The notes under the pieces: model-generated
Database searches by the model: none
The model's input: only the letters and a program-made list of their open reading frames with translations
Told to the model about the DNA's origin: nothing
Program-made: the position numbers and the translations under genes
Assembly: GCF_022808955.1 (NCBI RefSeq)
Contig: NZ_JAKZEY010000023.1
Location: 1 to 64,000, forward strand
Source of the DNA: Anaerococcus sp. AGMB09787
GTDB lineage: Bacteria > Bacillota > Clostridia > Tissierellales > Peptoniphilaceae
Length of the DNA stretch: 64,000 nucleotides
Direction: 5' to 3'
Part shown: positions 15,315 through 24,384 of the stretch, piece by piece
Layout of the letters: each line of letters begins with the position of its first letter
Position numbering within the stretch: the stretch's first letter is position 1

Positions 15315-16400
15315 ATGAAGAAGAAAGAATACATTATTCCTATATTTATACCATTTTTAGGTTGTCCTCATGACTGCGCCTTTTGTAACCAGGTCAAGAT
15401 TACTAATTATAGGGATAAGGTCAACAAGGAAAATATAATAGAAGAAATCGAGAAGAATCTTAATTACTTTCCAGATAATGACAATTTGAAGGAAATAGCC
15501 TTCTTTGGAGGATCCTTTACAGCTCTTCCACTAGAAACGATGGTTGCTTATCTTGAAATAGCTAAGTCCTACAAAGATAAGAGAATTATTGATAGAATCA
15601 GACTTTCTACCAGGCCTGATTGTATAAATAATTTCATTCTGGATGTTTTAAAGGACTATGGGGTTGATATAATCGAGTTAGGTATTCAATCCTTGGACCA
15701 AGAAATTCTCGACGCCAATGAGAGGGGCCACAGGGTAGAAGACTCTTATGAGGCAAGCTCCCTTATCAAGGAAAGGGGCTTTACCTTGGGTCATCAAATT
15801 ATGCCAGGACTCTTTAAGGATAGCTTTGACAAAACTATAAAAACAGCCATAGACTCAGCCAATATGGAGCCAGACCTCGTAAGGATTTATCCGACTTTAG
15901 TTATAAAAGAAACCAAACTAGAACAATATTTCAATCAAGGTAGCTACAAGCCCCTAAGCCTTGATGAAGCTGTAAAATTATCAGCTATTGCCTATATGAT
16001 TTATAGGGCAAAAAATATCAATGTTATTAGGATAGGACTTCAGGTTACAGAAAATATCAATGACAAGGAAGATGTAGTAGGTGGCCCCTTCCATTCAGCT
16101 ATAAGACAACTTGTAGAATCCTATATTTATAGATTATATATAGAAAAATTAATTAAAGAAAATAATATAGAAGATGAAGCAAGAATTTACACTGACGATA
16201 GGTCAATATCAATCATAGCAGGCAATAAAAAATCCAACAAAAAATACTTCTACGATAGGTATGGGTTAAAGCTAAACTTTGAAAGTTCTTGTGAAAGTCC
16301 ATATATGGAGACTAAGGGTACAAAAATAGACCTAGATATTGATGGGTTTATCTACAATTATGTAAAAGAAAATTATGGTGGTGATTTAAAATTAGGCTAG
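15315..16400 (+). CDS. Elp3-like radical SAM protein
   Basis: 361 residues. CPHDCAFCNQ (about 17-26) is the CxxxCxxC motif binding the 4Fe-4S cluster that cleaves S-adenosylmethionine. FFGGSFTALP and IELGIQSLDQEILDANERGH are typical of the Elp3/HemN-like branch, and GHQIMPGLF and VRIYPTLVIKETKLEQ match the bacterial Elp3-type proteins. No GNAT acetyltransferase domain follows, unlike true Elp3. The bacterial members are common between rnc and smc in Clostridia and are generally unassigned; tRNA modification is the likeliest role. Its final codons contain the ribosome site of smc. Confidence 0.8.
   Translation: MKKKEYIIPIFIPFLGCPHDCAFCNQVKITNYRDKVNKENIIEEIEKNLNYFPDNDNLKEIAFFGGSFTALPLETMVAYLEIAKSYKDKRIIDRIRLSTRPDCINNFILDVLKDYGVDIIELGIQSLDQEILDANERGHRVEDSYEASSLIKERGFTLGHQIMPGLFKDSFDKTIKTAIDSANMEPDLVRIYPTLVIKETKLEQYFNQGSYKPLSLDEAVKLSAIAYMIYRAKNINVIRIGLQVTENINDKEDVVGGPFHSAIRQLVESYIYRLYIEKLIKENNIEDEARIYTDDRSISIIAGNKKSNKKYFYDRYGLKLNFESSCESPYMETKGTKIDLDIDGFIYNYVKENYGGDLKLG
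16377..16385 (+). promoter_or_regulatory. Shine-Dalgarno sequence setting the AUU start of smc
   Basis: GGTGGTGAT, one mismatch from the full anti-16S complement GGAGGTGAT, located five bases before ATT at 16391. It lies within the end of the radical SAM gene and is the only good ribosome site near the conserved N-terminus of SMC. Confidence 0.7.
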
Positions 16401-19400
16401 AAAGTATAGAGCTAAAGGGATTTAAGTCCTTTGCCAATAGAACTAAAATTGAATTTGACGACAAAATCACTGCTGTAGTAGGCCCTAATGGATCAGGCAA
16501 GAGCAACATAGCCGATGCCATAAGGTGGGTATTGGGAGAGCAATCTGCCAAGTCCCTACGTGGAGCTAAAATGAATGACCTTATCTTTAAGGGGGGAGAA
16601 AGTAGCAAGCCATTAAACCTTGCAGAAGTAGTCCTCAATTTTTACAATGAGGATAAGAGTTTAAATATAGACTATGACTATGTAAAAATCCTCCGTAGGG
16701 TCTACCGTGATGGGGAAAATGAATATAGGATTAATGGCAAAAAAGTTAGGCTTAAGGATATTAAAGAGTTATTCTTAGATACAGGTGTTGGTAAGGAAGG
16801 CTACTCTATAATATCCCAAGGTCGTATTGACCAAATAATTTCATCATCATCCAAGGACAGAAGACTTATTTTTGAAGAGGCAAGTGGTATAGCCAAGCAC
16901 AAGTATAGGAGGGATGAATCCTCCAAAAAACTTGAAAAAGTTAGCGATGACCTAGAAATTATTGAGAGAGACTGGGAATTTAAAAAGCGTGACCTGAACC
17001 ATCTTAAAACCTACAAGGATAATTACTTAAAAAATAAAGACCTAAGTGAAGCCCTCAACAAAGATGCCTATTTTTACATCAAAGGCAAAAGTCAAAACCT
17101 AGTTGTAAAGGAAAAAAACCTTAGTGAAGAACTTGACCTTATAGATAAAGAAATCTTACAAAAGACCAAGGAGAAAGAAGGTTATGAGAAAAAACTTGGT
17201 CCCTTTAAGGAGAATTTGGGCGAAATTCTAACTAAGGCTAATAGCTACAAGGAAAAATTAGAAGAGCTAAGAGCCTTAAAGGATAAGGCGTCCAATACTA
17301 TTGAAATAAATAAGCAAAAGCTTGACTACAACAAGAGGGATATTGATAGGATTGGTATAGATATTGAAACCAATAGGTCGAAAAGAGATAAGCTAAGTAG
17401 TGACCTTGAAAAAAGTAGGCTAGATAAGAAAAAAATAGAGGAAGAATTAGACCTTGAAATAAAAAAAAATAAGACCAAGGAAGAAAAAATAATAAAGCTT
17501 GACCAGACAATTGATGATCTAAAAAAGGAAAAATCAAAGTATCGAAAAGATCAAGATGACCTCAATAATTTAATCTATCAAATAGAACTAGATCAAAAAT
17601 CTAGGGAAGTCCTAGACAAAAAACGAGCAGAAGATGCATTAGTAAGGGGTCAAAAGATCAGTAAAATCGAATGCCAACTCAAAAGCTTCAAAGAAGAAAG
17701 GGATTCTCTTTTGAAAGATGTAAAGGATAAAGAGTCTGAGATTGATAATTTATCAAGGGATGTCAATAGCCTAAAGGAAAATCTTGAATCTTCTAGGGCT
17801 AGTATGGAAGAGCTAGTTATTGAAAATAACAAGAACAACCTAAATCTCAAGGCCGCTATTTCTGAATTCAAATTACAAAAGGAAACCATTGAAAAAAATA
17901 GGGGATATTTTTATTCTATCCAGGAGTTTCTAAATAAAAGTAAGGAAAAGGGACTAGATGACCTCTACCTAGATTCCCTTGCCAATCTAATTAGGGTTAG
18001 GGAGGGCTATGAAGATGTCATAGATATCTTGATGTCAGCTGGCCTACAAAACATTGTTACCAGAAATAAGGAAGATACCAGGAAGTTAATCAACTTTGTA
18101 AACTCCAATAGACTTGGTAGGGTAACTTTTTTGCCAATGGACTCTATCAGATCCTTTAGAAAAGAAAGACCCAAGGAAGACGAAGTCCTTGCCATGGCCT
18201 ATGACTTGGTTGACTATGACCAAGGCCTATGCTCTCTTATAGATCATTTCTTAGGGTCAACTGTAGTTGTTAAGGATATAGATGATGCAGTTAGCCTATC
18301 AGAGAAAATCAAGGGCTATAGGATAGTTAGTAAAAACCTTGATATTTTAAATACCTGGGGGTCTATGGTCGCAGGTAATGATAAGAATAGAAAGAAGAAT
18401 ACCGACCTATTAAATAGGAATAAAAAACTAGACCTGATAAAAAAAGACCTAATTCTTTTTAGAAATAAAAAAGATGAGATGAATAAGGCATACTCTAATC
18501 TAAGCCATAAGATATCAAGTCTCAAAGATGAAATTGAGGATAAGGACTTGGACCTAAAATCCAAGGAAAAGGACCTATCAAGTCTTAGAAGAGATTTAGA
18601 TGGACTAATTATTAGGATTGAGAGTTCCAAGGCCAACCTAGAAGACCTACAAAAAGAAATGCCCCTTGATCCAAGCGAGTTTTCTGATGTAGACCTTGAC
18701 GAAAAGAAAAGGCAGAGGAATCTCTTAATTGAAAAAATTGAAAAAATTAGCCTTGACCTTAATGAAAGCAAGGAAATCTATGCCACTAGCAAGGAAGAAA
18801 ATTTAAAGGCTCAAAGTAAGATAGAAATCCTAAGAAGGGATATAAACCTAGCGACAAATTCTCTAGCAAGTCTAGAAAATGAAATTGCTGACTTAGATGA
18901 GACCTATAAAAGAAATACAAAGATAAAGGCTCAATTAGAAGAAGACCTTGAAAGGTTAAATATCAAAGAAAAGGACCTAAGGACTAAGGTAAGTGACTAT
19001 GAAGGTCAAATTACTAGGCTTGAGGGGGCTATATCTAAGAGTAAGCAAATTATTTCAGATATGGAAGATAAAAACCAAGAGCTTATTAGACTCAACAAGG
19101 AAAGCGAAGATAGGCTAAATGACCTTAATTTAAAGAGGGTTAAGGTCTCCTATGACCTAGATATGGCTAGGCAAAATTTGGCTTCTATAATGGATGAAGT
19201 AGGGCCTTTTATGTCTATTTCTTATGATGAGGCAGAAGGGTTATTTAAAGACCAGGAGCCTACAAAAGTTACCAAGAAAGCACTTGTTGATAGGCAGAGG
19301 GAGATTAATTCTATAGGATTTTTCAATGAAACTTCTCTGGAAGATTACGAAAATGCTAAGAAAGACTTCGATTTCTTAGATAAGCAAATGAAGGACCTTA

Positions 19401-19909
19401 TTAACTCCAAATCTGATATAGAAAAAATGATAGCAAGGCTTGAAGGTCAAATGAAAGAAGAGTTTATCAAGAATTTCAATATAATTAACGAAAAATTTAC
19501 TCGAATCTTTAAGATTTTATTTAAAGGTGGAGATGCGAGGCTGCTCCTAGATTCTAAGGATAGCCTAAATGCAGGTGTTGATATTGAAGCAAGACCTCCT
19601 TCCAAGTCTCCTAAGTCCATATCCCTTCTATCTGGTGGGGAGAAGGCCCTTACTGCAGTAGCTCTTTTATTTGCAATCTTTGAGACAAATCCTGCTCCCT
19701 TTGCCATCCTTGATGAGATAGATGCTGCCTTAGATGAGGCCAATATCAATAGGTATATAGAATACCTAAAGAGTCTATCTGACAAGACCCAATTTATTAT
19801 GATAACCCATAGGCAAACAAGCATGAGCTTAGCTGAGAAAATTCATGGGGTAACCATAGATGATGAGGGTATAAGTATGCTATATTCCATTGACTTCGAT
19901 CAAAATTGA
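16391..19909 (+). CDS. smc: Chromosome segregation ATPase SMC, with AUU start codon
   Basis: Condensin ATPase that compacts and separates replicated chromosomes with ScpA/ScpB. 1172 residues from ATT (16391). The frame from there reads RLESIELKGFKSFANRTKI, the invariant SMC start, then the Walker A motif VGPNGSGKSNIADAIRW. A stop (TGA) precedes at 16382, and there is no ATG, GTG or TTG before 16532, which would delete Walker A and make the protein useless. Order: head, coiled coil, hinge (about 480-650), coiled coil, then C-terminal head with signature SLLSGGEKALTAVALLFA and Walker B FAILDEIDAALDEANI. The first codons overlap the stop of the radical SAM gene. scpA/scpB and ftsY are not nearby. 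Confidence 0.92.
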   Translation: MRLESIELKGFKSFANRTKIEFDDKITAVVGPNGSGKSNIADAIRWVLGEQSAKSLRGAKMNDLIFKGGESSKPLNLAEVVLNFYNEDKSLNIDYDYVKILRRVYRDGENEYRINGKKVRLKDIKELFLDTGVGKEGYSIISQGRIDQIISSSSKDRRLIFEEASGIAKHKYRRDESSKKLEKVSDDLEIIERDWEFKKRDLNHLKTYKDNYLKNKDLSEALNKDAYFYIKGKSQNLVVKEKNLSEELDLIDKEILQKTKEKEGYEKKLGPFKENLGEILTKANSYKEKLEELRALKDKASNTIEINKQKLDYNKRDIDRIGIDIETNRSKRDKLSSDLEKSRLDKKKIEEELDLEIKKNKTKEEKIIKLDQTIDDLKKEKSKYRKDQDDLNNLIYQIELDQKSREVLDKKRAEDALVRGQKISKIECQLKSFKEERDSLLKDVKDKESEIDNLSRDVNSLKENLESSRASMEELVIENNKNNLNLKAAISEFKLQKETIEKNRGYFYSIQEFLNKSKEKGLDDLYLDSLANLIRVREGYEDVIDILMSAGLQNIVTRNKEDTRKLINFVNSNRLGRVTFLPMDSIRSFRKERPKEDEVLAMAYDLVDYDQGLCSLIDHFLGSTVVVKDIDDAVSLSEKIKGYRIVSKNLDILNTWGSMVAGNDKNRKKNTDLLNRNKKLDLIKKDLILFRNKKDEMNKAYSNLSHKISSLKDEIEDKDLDLKSKEKDLSSLRRDLDGLIIRIESSKANLEDLQKEMPLDPSEFSDVDLDEKKRQRNLLIEKIEKISLDLNESKEIYATSKEENLKAQSKIEILRRDINLATNSLASLENEIADLDETYKRNTKIKAQLEEDLERLNIKEKDLRTKVSDYEGQITRLEGAISKSKQIISDMEDKNQELIRLNKESEDRLNDLNLKRVKVSYDLDMARQNLASIMDEVGPFMSISYDEAEGLFKDQEPTKVTKKALVDRQREINSIGFFNETSLEDYENAKKDFDFLDKQMKDLINSKSDIEKMIARLEGQMKEEFIKNFNIINEKFTRIFKILFKGGDARLLLDSKDSLNAGVDIEARPPSKSPKSISLLSGGEKALTAVALLFAIFETNPAPFAILDEIDAALDEANINRYIEYLKSLSDKTQFIMITHRQTSMSLAEKIHGVTIDDEGISMLYSIDFDQN

Positions 19910-19933
19910 AATGATTGTTTATAAAAGTAAAAT
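19906..19933 (+). promoter_or_regulatory. Possible promoter of def operon
   Basis: TTGAAA (19906-19911), 16-bp spacer, TAAAAT (19928-19933), 20 bases before the def ATG. It overlaps the smc stop codon. Moderate match only. Confidence 0.4.
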
Positions 19934-19952
19934 ATATAGGTAAGGAGGATAT

Positions 19953-20420
19953 ATGGCAATAAGAAATATTAGAACAGAAGGTGACCCTATCTTAAGAAAA
20001 AAATCTAAGATAGTTCCTGAAGTTACAGATAGAATAAAAGTTTTACTTGACGACATGGCAGATACTATGTATCATGCAGATGGTGTCGGACTTGCTGCTC
20101 CTCAAGTTGGAATATTAAAGAGAGTCATAGTAGTTGACCCAAGAGAAGAAGAAATAGGACTAGTTAAGCTAATTAATCCTGAGATTATAGAAGAGGACGG
20201 CGAGCAAGTTGGAGTTGAGGGATGTCTATCAATTCCAAACTTTACTGCAACGGTCAAAAGACCAGAATATGTTAAGGTAAAATATTTAGACGAAGAAGGC
20301 AATGAGAAAATCTGGGATGCTCACGGTTTTCCAGCAGAAGTCCTATGTCATGAAATAGACCATCTTGATGGAATTCTATTTAGGGACAAGTATGTAGAAG
20401 AATTGGAATACAATGATTAA
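19953..20420 (+). CDS. def: Peptide deformylase
   Basis: Metalloenzyme removing the formyl group from nascent N-termini. 155 residues with the three motifs: GVGLAAPQVG (about 44-53), EGCLSIPN (about 88-95) and CHEIDHLDG (about 129-137), which supply the Cys and two His that bind iron and the catalytic Glu. Starts behind AAGGAGGATAT. It overlaps fmt by eight bases, so the enzymes that remove and add the formyl group are produced together. Confidence 0.97.
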   Translation: MAIRNIRTEGDPILRKKSKIVPEVTDRIKVLLDDMADTMYHADGVGLAAPQVGILKRVIVVDPREEEIGLVKLINPEIIEEDGEQVGVEGCLSIPNFTATVKRPEYVKVKYLDEEGNEKIWDAHGFPAEVLCHEIDHLDGILFRDKYVEELEYND

Positions 20421-21348
20421 TATATGTTTTATGGGAAGTCCGAAGTTTGCTTTGCAGACTTTGGATATTCTTTATTATGATAAAAATTTTGATATAAAAT
20501 TAGTTGTTTCTGCACCTGATAAGAAAAGATCTAGGGGCAAGGTAACACCAACCCCTATCAAGGAATATGCCTTGGGTAAGGGACTTGATGTAATAACGCC
20601 ATATAGTGTAAATACTGATGAATTTGTAGAAGAACTCCAAAAAAGAGAAATCGATTTTATAATTGTGGTTGCCTTCGGACAATTGATAGGCAAAAAACTT
20701 TTAGATGTCTATGAGGATAGGATAATTAACCTCCACCCATCTCTTCTACCCAAATATAGGGGAGCAAGTCCTATGCAATTTAGCCTCCTAAATGGGGAGA
20801 AGAAAACAGCAGCTACTGCTATGCTGATAGAAAAGGGCATGGATAGTGGGGATATCCTTATACAAAGTGAAGTTCCTATAGGTGATGATGAAGACTACTT
20901 TGACCTAGAAGAAAGGCTTAGCCAAGTAGGAGCTGAGGCAATAAGAGACGCACTACTAAACTTTGATAAGGTCTACGCAGAAAGAATCAAGCAAAATGAT
21001 GAAGAAGCTACTTATTGTACTAAGATTACAAAGGAAATGGGAAAGATCGATTGGAATAAATCATCTGATGAGATAGTGAATAAGGTACGTGCCTTTGTTG
21101 AATATCCTGTGGCTTTTTTCACCTACCAAGGCAAAAATATGAAGGTTCATAAGGCTAAAGTCCTTAGTGGCTATGAGGCAAATCCTTCCTATGTATACAA
21201 GGCAAATCCAAAAGAAGGACTAATCATAGGAACTGGTAATGGGGCTATCGAAATTAAGACTATCCAAGCACCTGGCAAGAAGGCTATGGCAAGTGAGACC
21301 TTCCTTTTGGGAAATAAAATCGAAGAAAAGAAAAAATTAGATGAATGA
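20413..21348 (+). CDS. fmt: Methionyl-tRNA formyltransferase
   Basis: Formylates initiator Met-tRNA using 10-formyl-THF. 311 residues. N-terminal Rossmann domain MINICFMGSPKFALQTLD; folate-binding and catalytic region LHPSLLPKYRGASPMQF (about 103-119) with the Asn/His/Asp set extending to GMDSGDIL; C-terminal OB-type domain from about 205. Overlaps def upstream and rsmB downstream (eight bases each). Confidence 0.96.
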   Translation: MINICFMGSPKFALQTLDILYYDKNFDIKLVVSAPDKKRSRGKVTPTPIKEYALGKGLDVITPYSVNTDEFVEELQKREIDFIIVVAFGQLIGKKLLDVYEDRIINLHPSLLPKYRGASPMQFSLLNGEKKTAATAMLIEKGMDSGDILIQSEVPIGDDEDYFDLEERLSQVGAEAIRDALLNFDKVYAERIKQNDEEATYCTKITKEMGKIDWNKSSDEIVNKVRAFVEYPVAFFTYQGKNMKVHKAKVLSGYEANPSYVYKANPKEGLIIGTGNGAIEIKTIQAPGKKAMASETFLLGNKIEEKKKLDE

Positions 21349-22621
21349 TTTAGCTTTAGTTTTTAAGATTTTAGAAAATGTTCTATATAAGGATAAGAAA
21401 AGTAACGAAGAAATAAACATAGCAGCCCACAAGGCAGAAAATCTTTCCTATGTGAGTAGGCTTGTTTATGGGGTATTGGAAAATAAAATTTACCTAGACT
21501 ATATGATTGATAAGTTATCTAGTGTAAAATTAAAGAAAATCCACAAAAATGTCCTTATTATCCTAGAAATGGGTTTCTATAATATACATTTCCTAAACAC
21601 CAAGGACTATGCCACAGTAGATAAGCTAGTTGACCTAACCAAAACAAAGAATAAAAGATCTGCTGGTTTTGTAAATGCTATCCTAAGAAATTTTATTAGG
21701 AATGAAGATGAAATAAGCAAAATTAAGATAAGTGATGATTTAAAATCCCTATCTGTAAGATACTCCATGCCCTTAGAGATAAGCTCATATATTAATGAGG
21801 CCTATGGGATGGACTATACTAAAAATTTCTTGAGGTATGTTAACACCTACCAAGACCTAAATATAAGGGTCAACAAGCTAAAAACGATCAAGGAAGAGCT
21901 AAAAAATTCCCTAGAAGAAAAGGGCTATGAGATAGAAGAATCTAATATCTCACATAATGCCCTTAAGGTCAAAAACCCAGCAGGCCTTGTAGAAGATGAT
22001 TTATTTACCGATGGCTATTTTACAGTCCAAAATGATGCCAGTATGAAGGTTGTAGAAGTCTTAGATCCTAAAGAAAATACCAAGGTATTAGACCTGTGTG
22101 CAGCACCAGGCACAAAAACATCCTATATAGCCGAGTACACCAAGAACAAGGCAGATATTACTGCCAATGACCTAAGTGAGAAAAAACTTGCCCTAATAAA
22201 TCAAAATATAAATAGACTAGGCCTTAAAAATATAAAACTTCTTAGCTTTGATGGGGCAGTTTTTAATGAGCATCTAACAAATGCTTTCGACTATGTCCTA
22301 GTTGATGCACCTTGCTCAGGCCTTGGCCTTATGGCAAGAAAGGTTGAAATCCGATACAATAGGACTGTAGACGATATTAAAAACCTAGCAAGCCTTCAAA
22401 GAAAGATATTAGACCAGGCCATTAGATACATAAAGCCAAATGGCTACCTAGTCTTTTCTACTTGTACCCTAGGACCCTTAGAAAATAAGGACAATTTTAA
22501 TTATTTGAAGGCTAAGGATAATTTGGATCTAGTAAATATAGATGGCAAGGAATACATAGAGTTTGTACCATTTATAGATAATACTGACGGATTTTTTATA
22601 AGTAAATTTAGGAAGAAATAA
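21341..22621 (+). CDS. rsmB: 16S rRNA (cytosine-967-C5)-methyltransferase RsmB
   Basis: 426 residues. N-terminal NusB-like helical domain (about 1-135), then a Rossmann SAM methyltransferase: DLCAAPGTKTSYIAE binds SAM, LVDAPCSGLGLMARKVEIRY holds one catalytic Cys, and FSTCTLGPLENKDN the second. Located in the def-fmt-rsmB-rlmN translation-quality operon common to Firmicutes. The stop is one base before the rlmN start. Confidence 0.95.
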   Translation: MNDLALVFKILENVLYKDKKSNEEINIAAHKAENLSYVSRLVYGVLENKIYLDYMIDKLSSVKLKKIHKNVLIILEMGFYNIHFLNTKDYATVDKLVDLTKTKNKRSAGFVNAILRNFIRNEDEISKIKISDDLKSLSVRYSMPLEISSYINEAYGMDYTKNFLRYVNTYQDLNIRVNKLKTIKEELKNSLEEKGYEIEESNISHNALKVKNPAGLVEDDLFTDGYFTVQNDASMKVVEVLDPKENTKVLDLCAAPGTKTSYIAEYTKNKADITANDLSEKKLALINQNINRLGLKNIKLLSFDGAVFNEHLTNAFDYVLVDAPCSGLGLMARKVEIRYNRTVDDIKNLASLQRKILDQAIRYIKPNGYLVFSTCTLGPLENKDNFNYLKAKDNLDLVNIDGKEYIEFVPFIDNTDGFFISKFRKK

Positions 22622-22622
22622 G

Positions 22623-23648
22623 ATGAAAGTTACCATTAATGATAAAACTTTAGAAGAACTTGAGGAACTTTTCCTAAAAGAAGGCTACCAAAAATTTAGG
22701 GCCAAGCAAGTTTTTAGGCAAATCCATGTAAACAAGGTCAATGACTTTGACCAAATGACAGACTTAAGCAAGGATATGAGAGAAGAGCTTAGTCAAAAGT
22801 TTTATTTTCCATCAGTCAAAATGGAGAATGAATTTGTATCAAAGATTGATTCTACCAAAAAATATCTCCTAAGCCTTGATGATGGCAATATAATTGAAGC
22901 TGTTTTTATGAACTATGAATCTAGGAAGACTATATGTATTTCTTCACAAGTTGGCTGTAGGATGGGTTGTAAATTCTGTGCTTCTACCAAAAAAGGCCTT
23001 GAAAGAGACCTTACTGCCGGAGAAATTCTGGAAGAAGTTTATGAACTTGAAAGAATAAATGGAGATATTAATAATATTGTAATTATGGGGATAGGAGAAC
23101 CCCTTGATAATTTTAAAAATATAACAAGGTTTATTTCTCTAATAACCGATGAAAAGGGAAGGAATTTATCCCATAGGTCAATAACCCTATCAACCTCAGG
23201 TCTAGTACCTAAGATTTATGAATTGGCTGATATGGATATTGACGTAAATTTGGCTCTATCACTTCACTATGCCAGTGATGAAAAAAGACGCAGGTATATG
23301 CCTATAGCCAACAAATATTCGATAGGGCAACTGATTAAGGCTTGTGATTATTACCTTGATAAAACCAAGAGAAGGGTTAGCTTTGAATATGTAGTAATAG
23401 ACGGAGTGAATAATTTGGACGAGGATGTCAATAATTTAGTAAGTCTATTTGCCGGTAAGAATATTCATATAAACCTTATACCGCTAAACCCTATAGAAGA
23501 ATTTGCCTATGGAAAACCTAAAAATTCTGCCCTACGAGACTTTAGAGATAAACTTTCTAGAAAAAAACTTAATGCAACCATAAGAAGGTCCATGGGATCA
23601 GATATAGATGCTTCTTGTGGCCAGTTAAGAAATAATTATGCGAGGTAA
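22623..23648 (+). CDS. rlmN: Dual-specificity 23S rRNA/tRNA adenine-C2 methyltransferase RlmN
   Basis: Radical SAM enzyme methylating C2 of A2503 in 23S rRNA and A37 in some tRNAs. 341 residues. CRMGCKFCAS (about 116-125) is the iron-sulfur motif; ISSQVGC precedes it. GIGEPLDNF, SLHYASDEKRRRYMPI and the terminal SCGQLRNNY are family hallmarks, the last containing the Cys that resolves the methylated intermediate. Normal length. Confidence 0.96.
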   Translation: MKVTINDKTLEELEELFLKEGYQKFRAKQVFRQIHVNKVNDFDQMTDLSKDMREELSQKFYFPSVKMENEFVSKIDSTKKYLLSLDDGNIIEAVFMNYESRKTICISSQVGCRMGCKFCASTKKGLERDLTAGEILEEVYELERINGDINNIVIMGIGEPLDNFKNITRFISLITDEKGRNLSHRSITLSTSGLVPKIYELADMDIDVNLALSLHYASDEKRRRYMPIANKYSIGQLIKACDYYLDKTKRRVSFEYVVIDGVNNLDEDVNNLVSLFAGKNIHINLIPLNPIEEFAYGKPKNSALRDFRDKLSRKKLNATIRRSMGSDIDASCGQLRNNYAR

Positions 23649-23650
23649 GC

Positions 23651-24376
23651 ATGAAATTTAGTACGATATCGAATATAGGTAAGCACCGAAAACTAAATGA
23701 AGATTACTATGGGAACCTAGAGAAGGGGGATCTTGATTTTTTCATAGTGGCTGACGGAATGGGGGGTCACTCTAATGGGGAAGTGGCAAGTAAACTCGCT
23801 AGCAAGATTTATATAGATTTTGCCCAAAATGAAGAGATAGACTCCTACGATTCTTATCTATCCTTCCAGGAGGAGGCTCTAAGAAGGGCTAATAAGGAAA
23901 TTTATAACCTAGCAGCCTCCGAAGATGGCTTAAAGATGGGGACAACTGCAGTTTGCCTTATAATAGATAAGAAAGAGAAGAAGTACTATATTAGCCATTT
24001 GGGAGATTCTAGAATCTATATATTTAGAGATGGTGAAATTTTTTATAAGACTCGTGATCATAGTCTTTTAAATGACCTATTGGATTCAGGATCACTAACA
24101 GAAGATGAGGCAAAAAACTTTAAAAACAAATCTGCAATAACTAAAGCTGTAGGAATTGAAGAAGAGATTAGTCCTGAAAGCTGTCTTGTAGATATGAAAG
24201 AAAATGATAAGCTTCTAATATTTACAGACGGCTTGTCAAATGAACTAGATGATATGGAAATTAGGGCAGTAGTGAATGAAAATACTGATGTGTATGAGAT
24301 TTCAACTAAGCTTATTAAACTTGCCCTAGATAAGGGTGGTCACGATAATATTACTGTGACTACTATTTTGATATGA
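23651..24376 (+). CDS. prpC: PP2C-type protein phosphatase PrpC
   Basis: Metal-dependent Ser/Thr phosphatase that reverses the action of PrkC. 241 residues. Metal-binding motifs visible: RKLNEDYYGN, DGMGGHSNGEVAS, HLGDSRIYIF, TDGLSNELDD and KGGHDNITVT. It begins two bases after rlmN and precedes prkC directly, the standard arrangement. Confidence 0.95.
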   Translation: MKFSTISNIGKHRKLNEDYYGNLEKGDLDFFIVADGMGGHSNGEVASKLASKIYIDFAQNEEIDSYDSYLSFQEEALRRANKEIYNLAASEDGLKMGTTAVCLIIDKKEKKYYISHLGDSRIYIFRDGEIFYKTRDHSLLNDLLDSGSLTEDEAKNFKNKSAITKAVGIEEEISPESCLVDMKENDKLLIFTDGLSNELDDMEIRAVVNENTDVYEISTKLIKLALDKGGHDNITVTTILI

Positions 24377-24384
24377 GAGGGAAT

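Noticed and set aside
16532-16534. ATG 16532 as the smc start
   Set aside because: It would remove the Walker A motif and about 47 conserved N-terminal residues, so the enzyme could not bind ATP.
17298-18771. Long minus-strand open frames inside smc and prkC
   Set aside because: They mirror highly biased coiled-coil coding sequence, have no ribosome sites and give low-complexity Ser/Leu/Phe-rich products.
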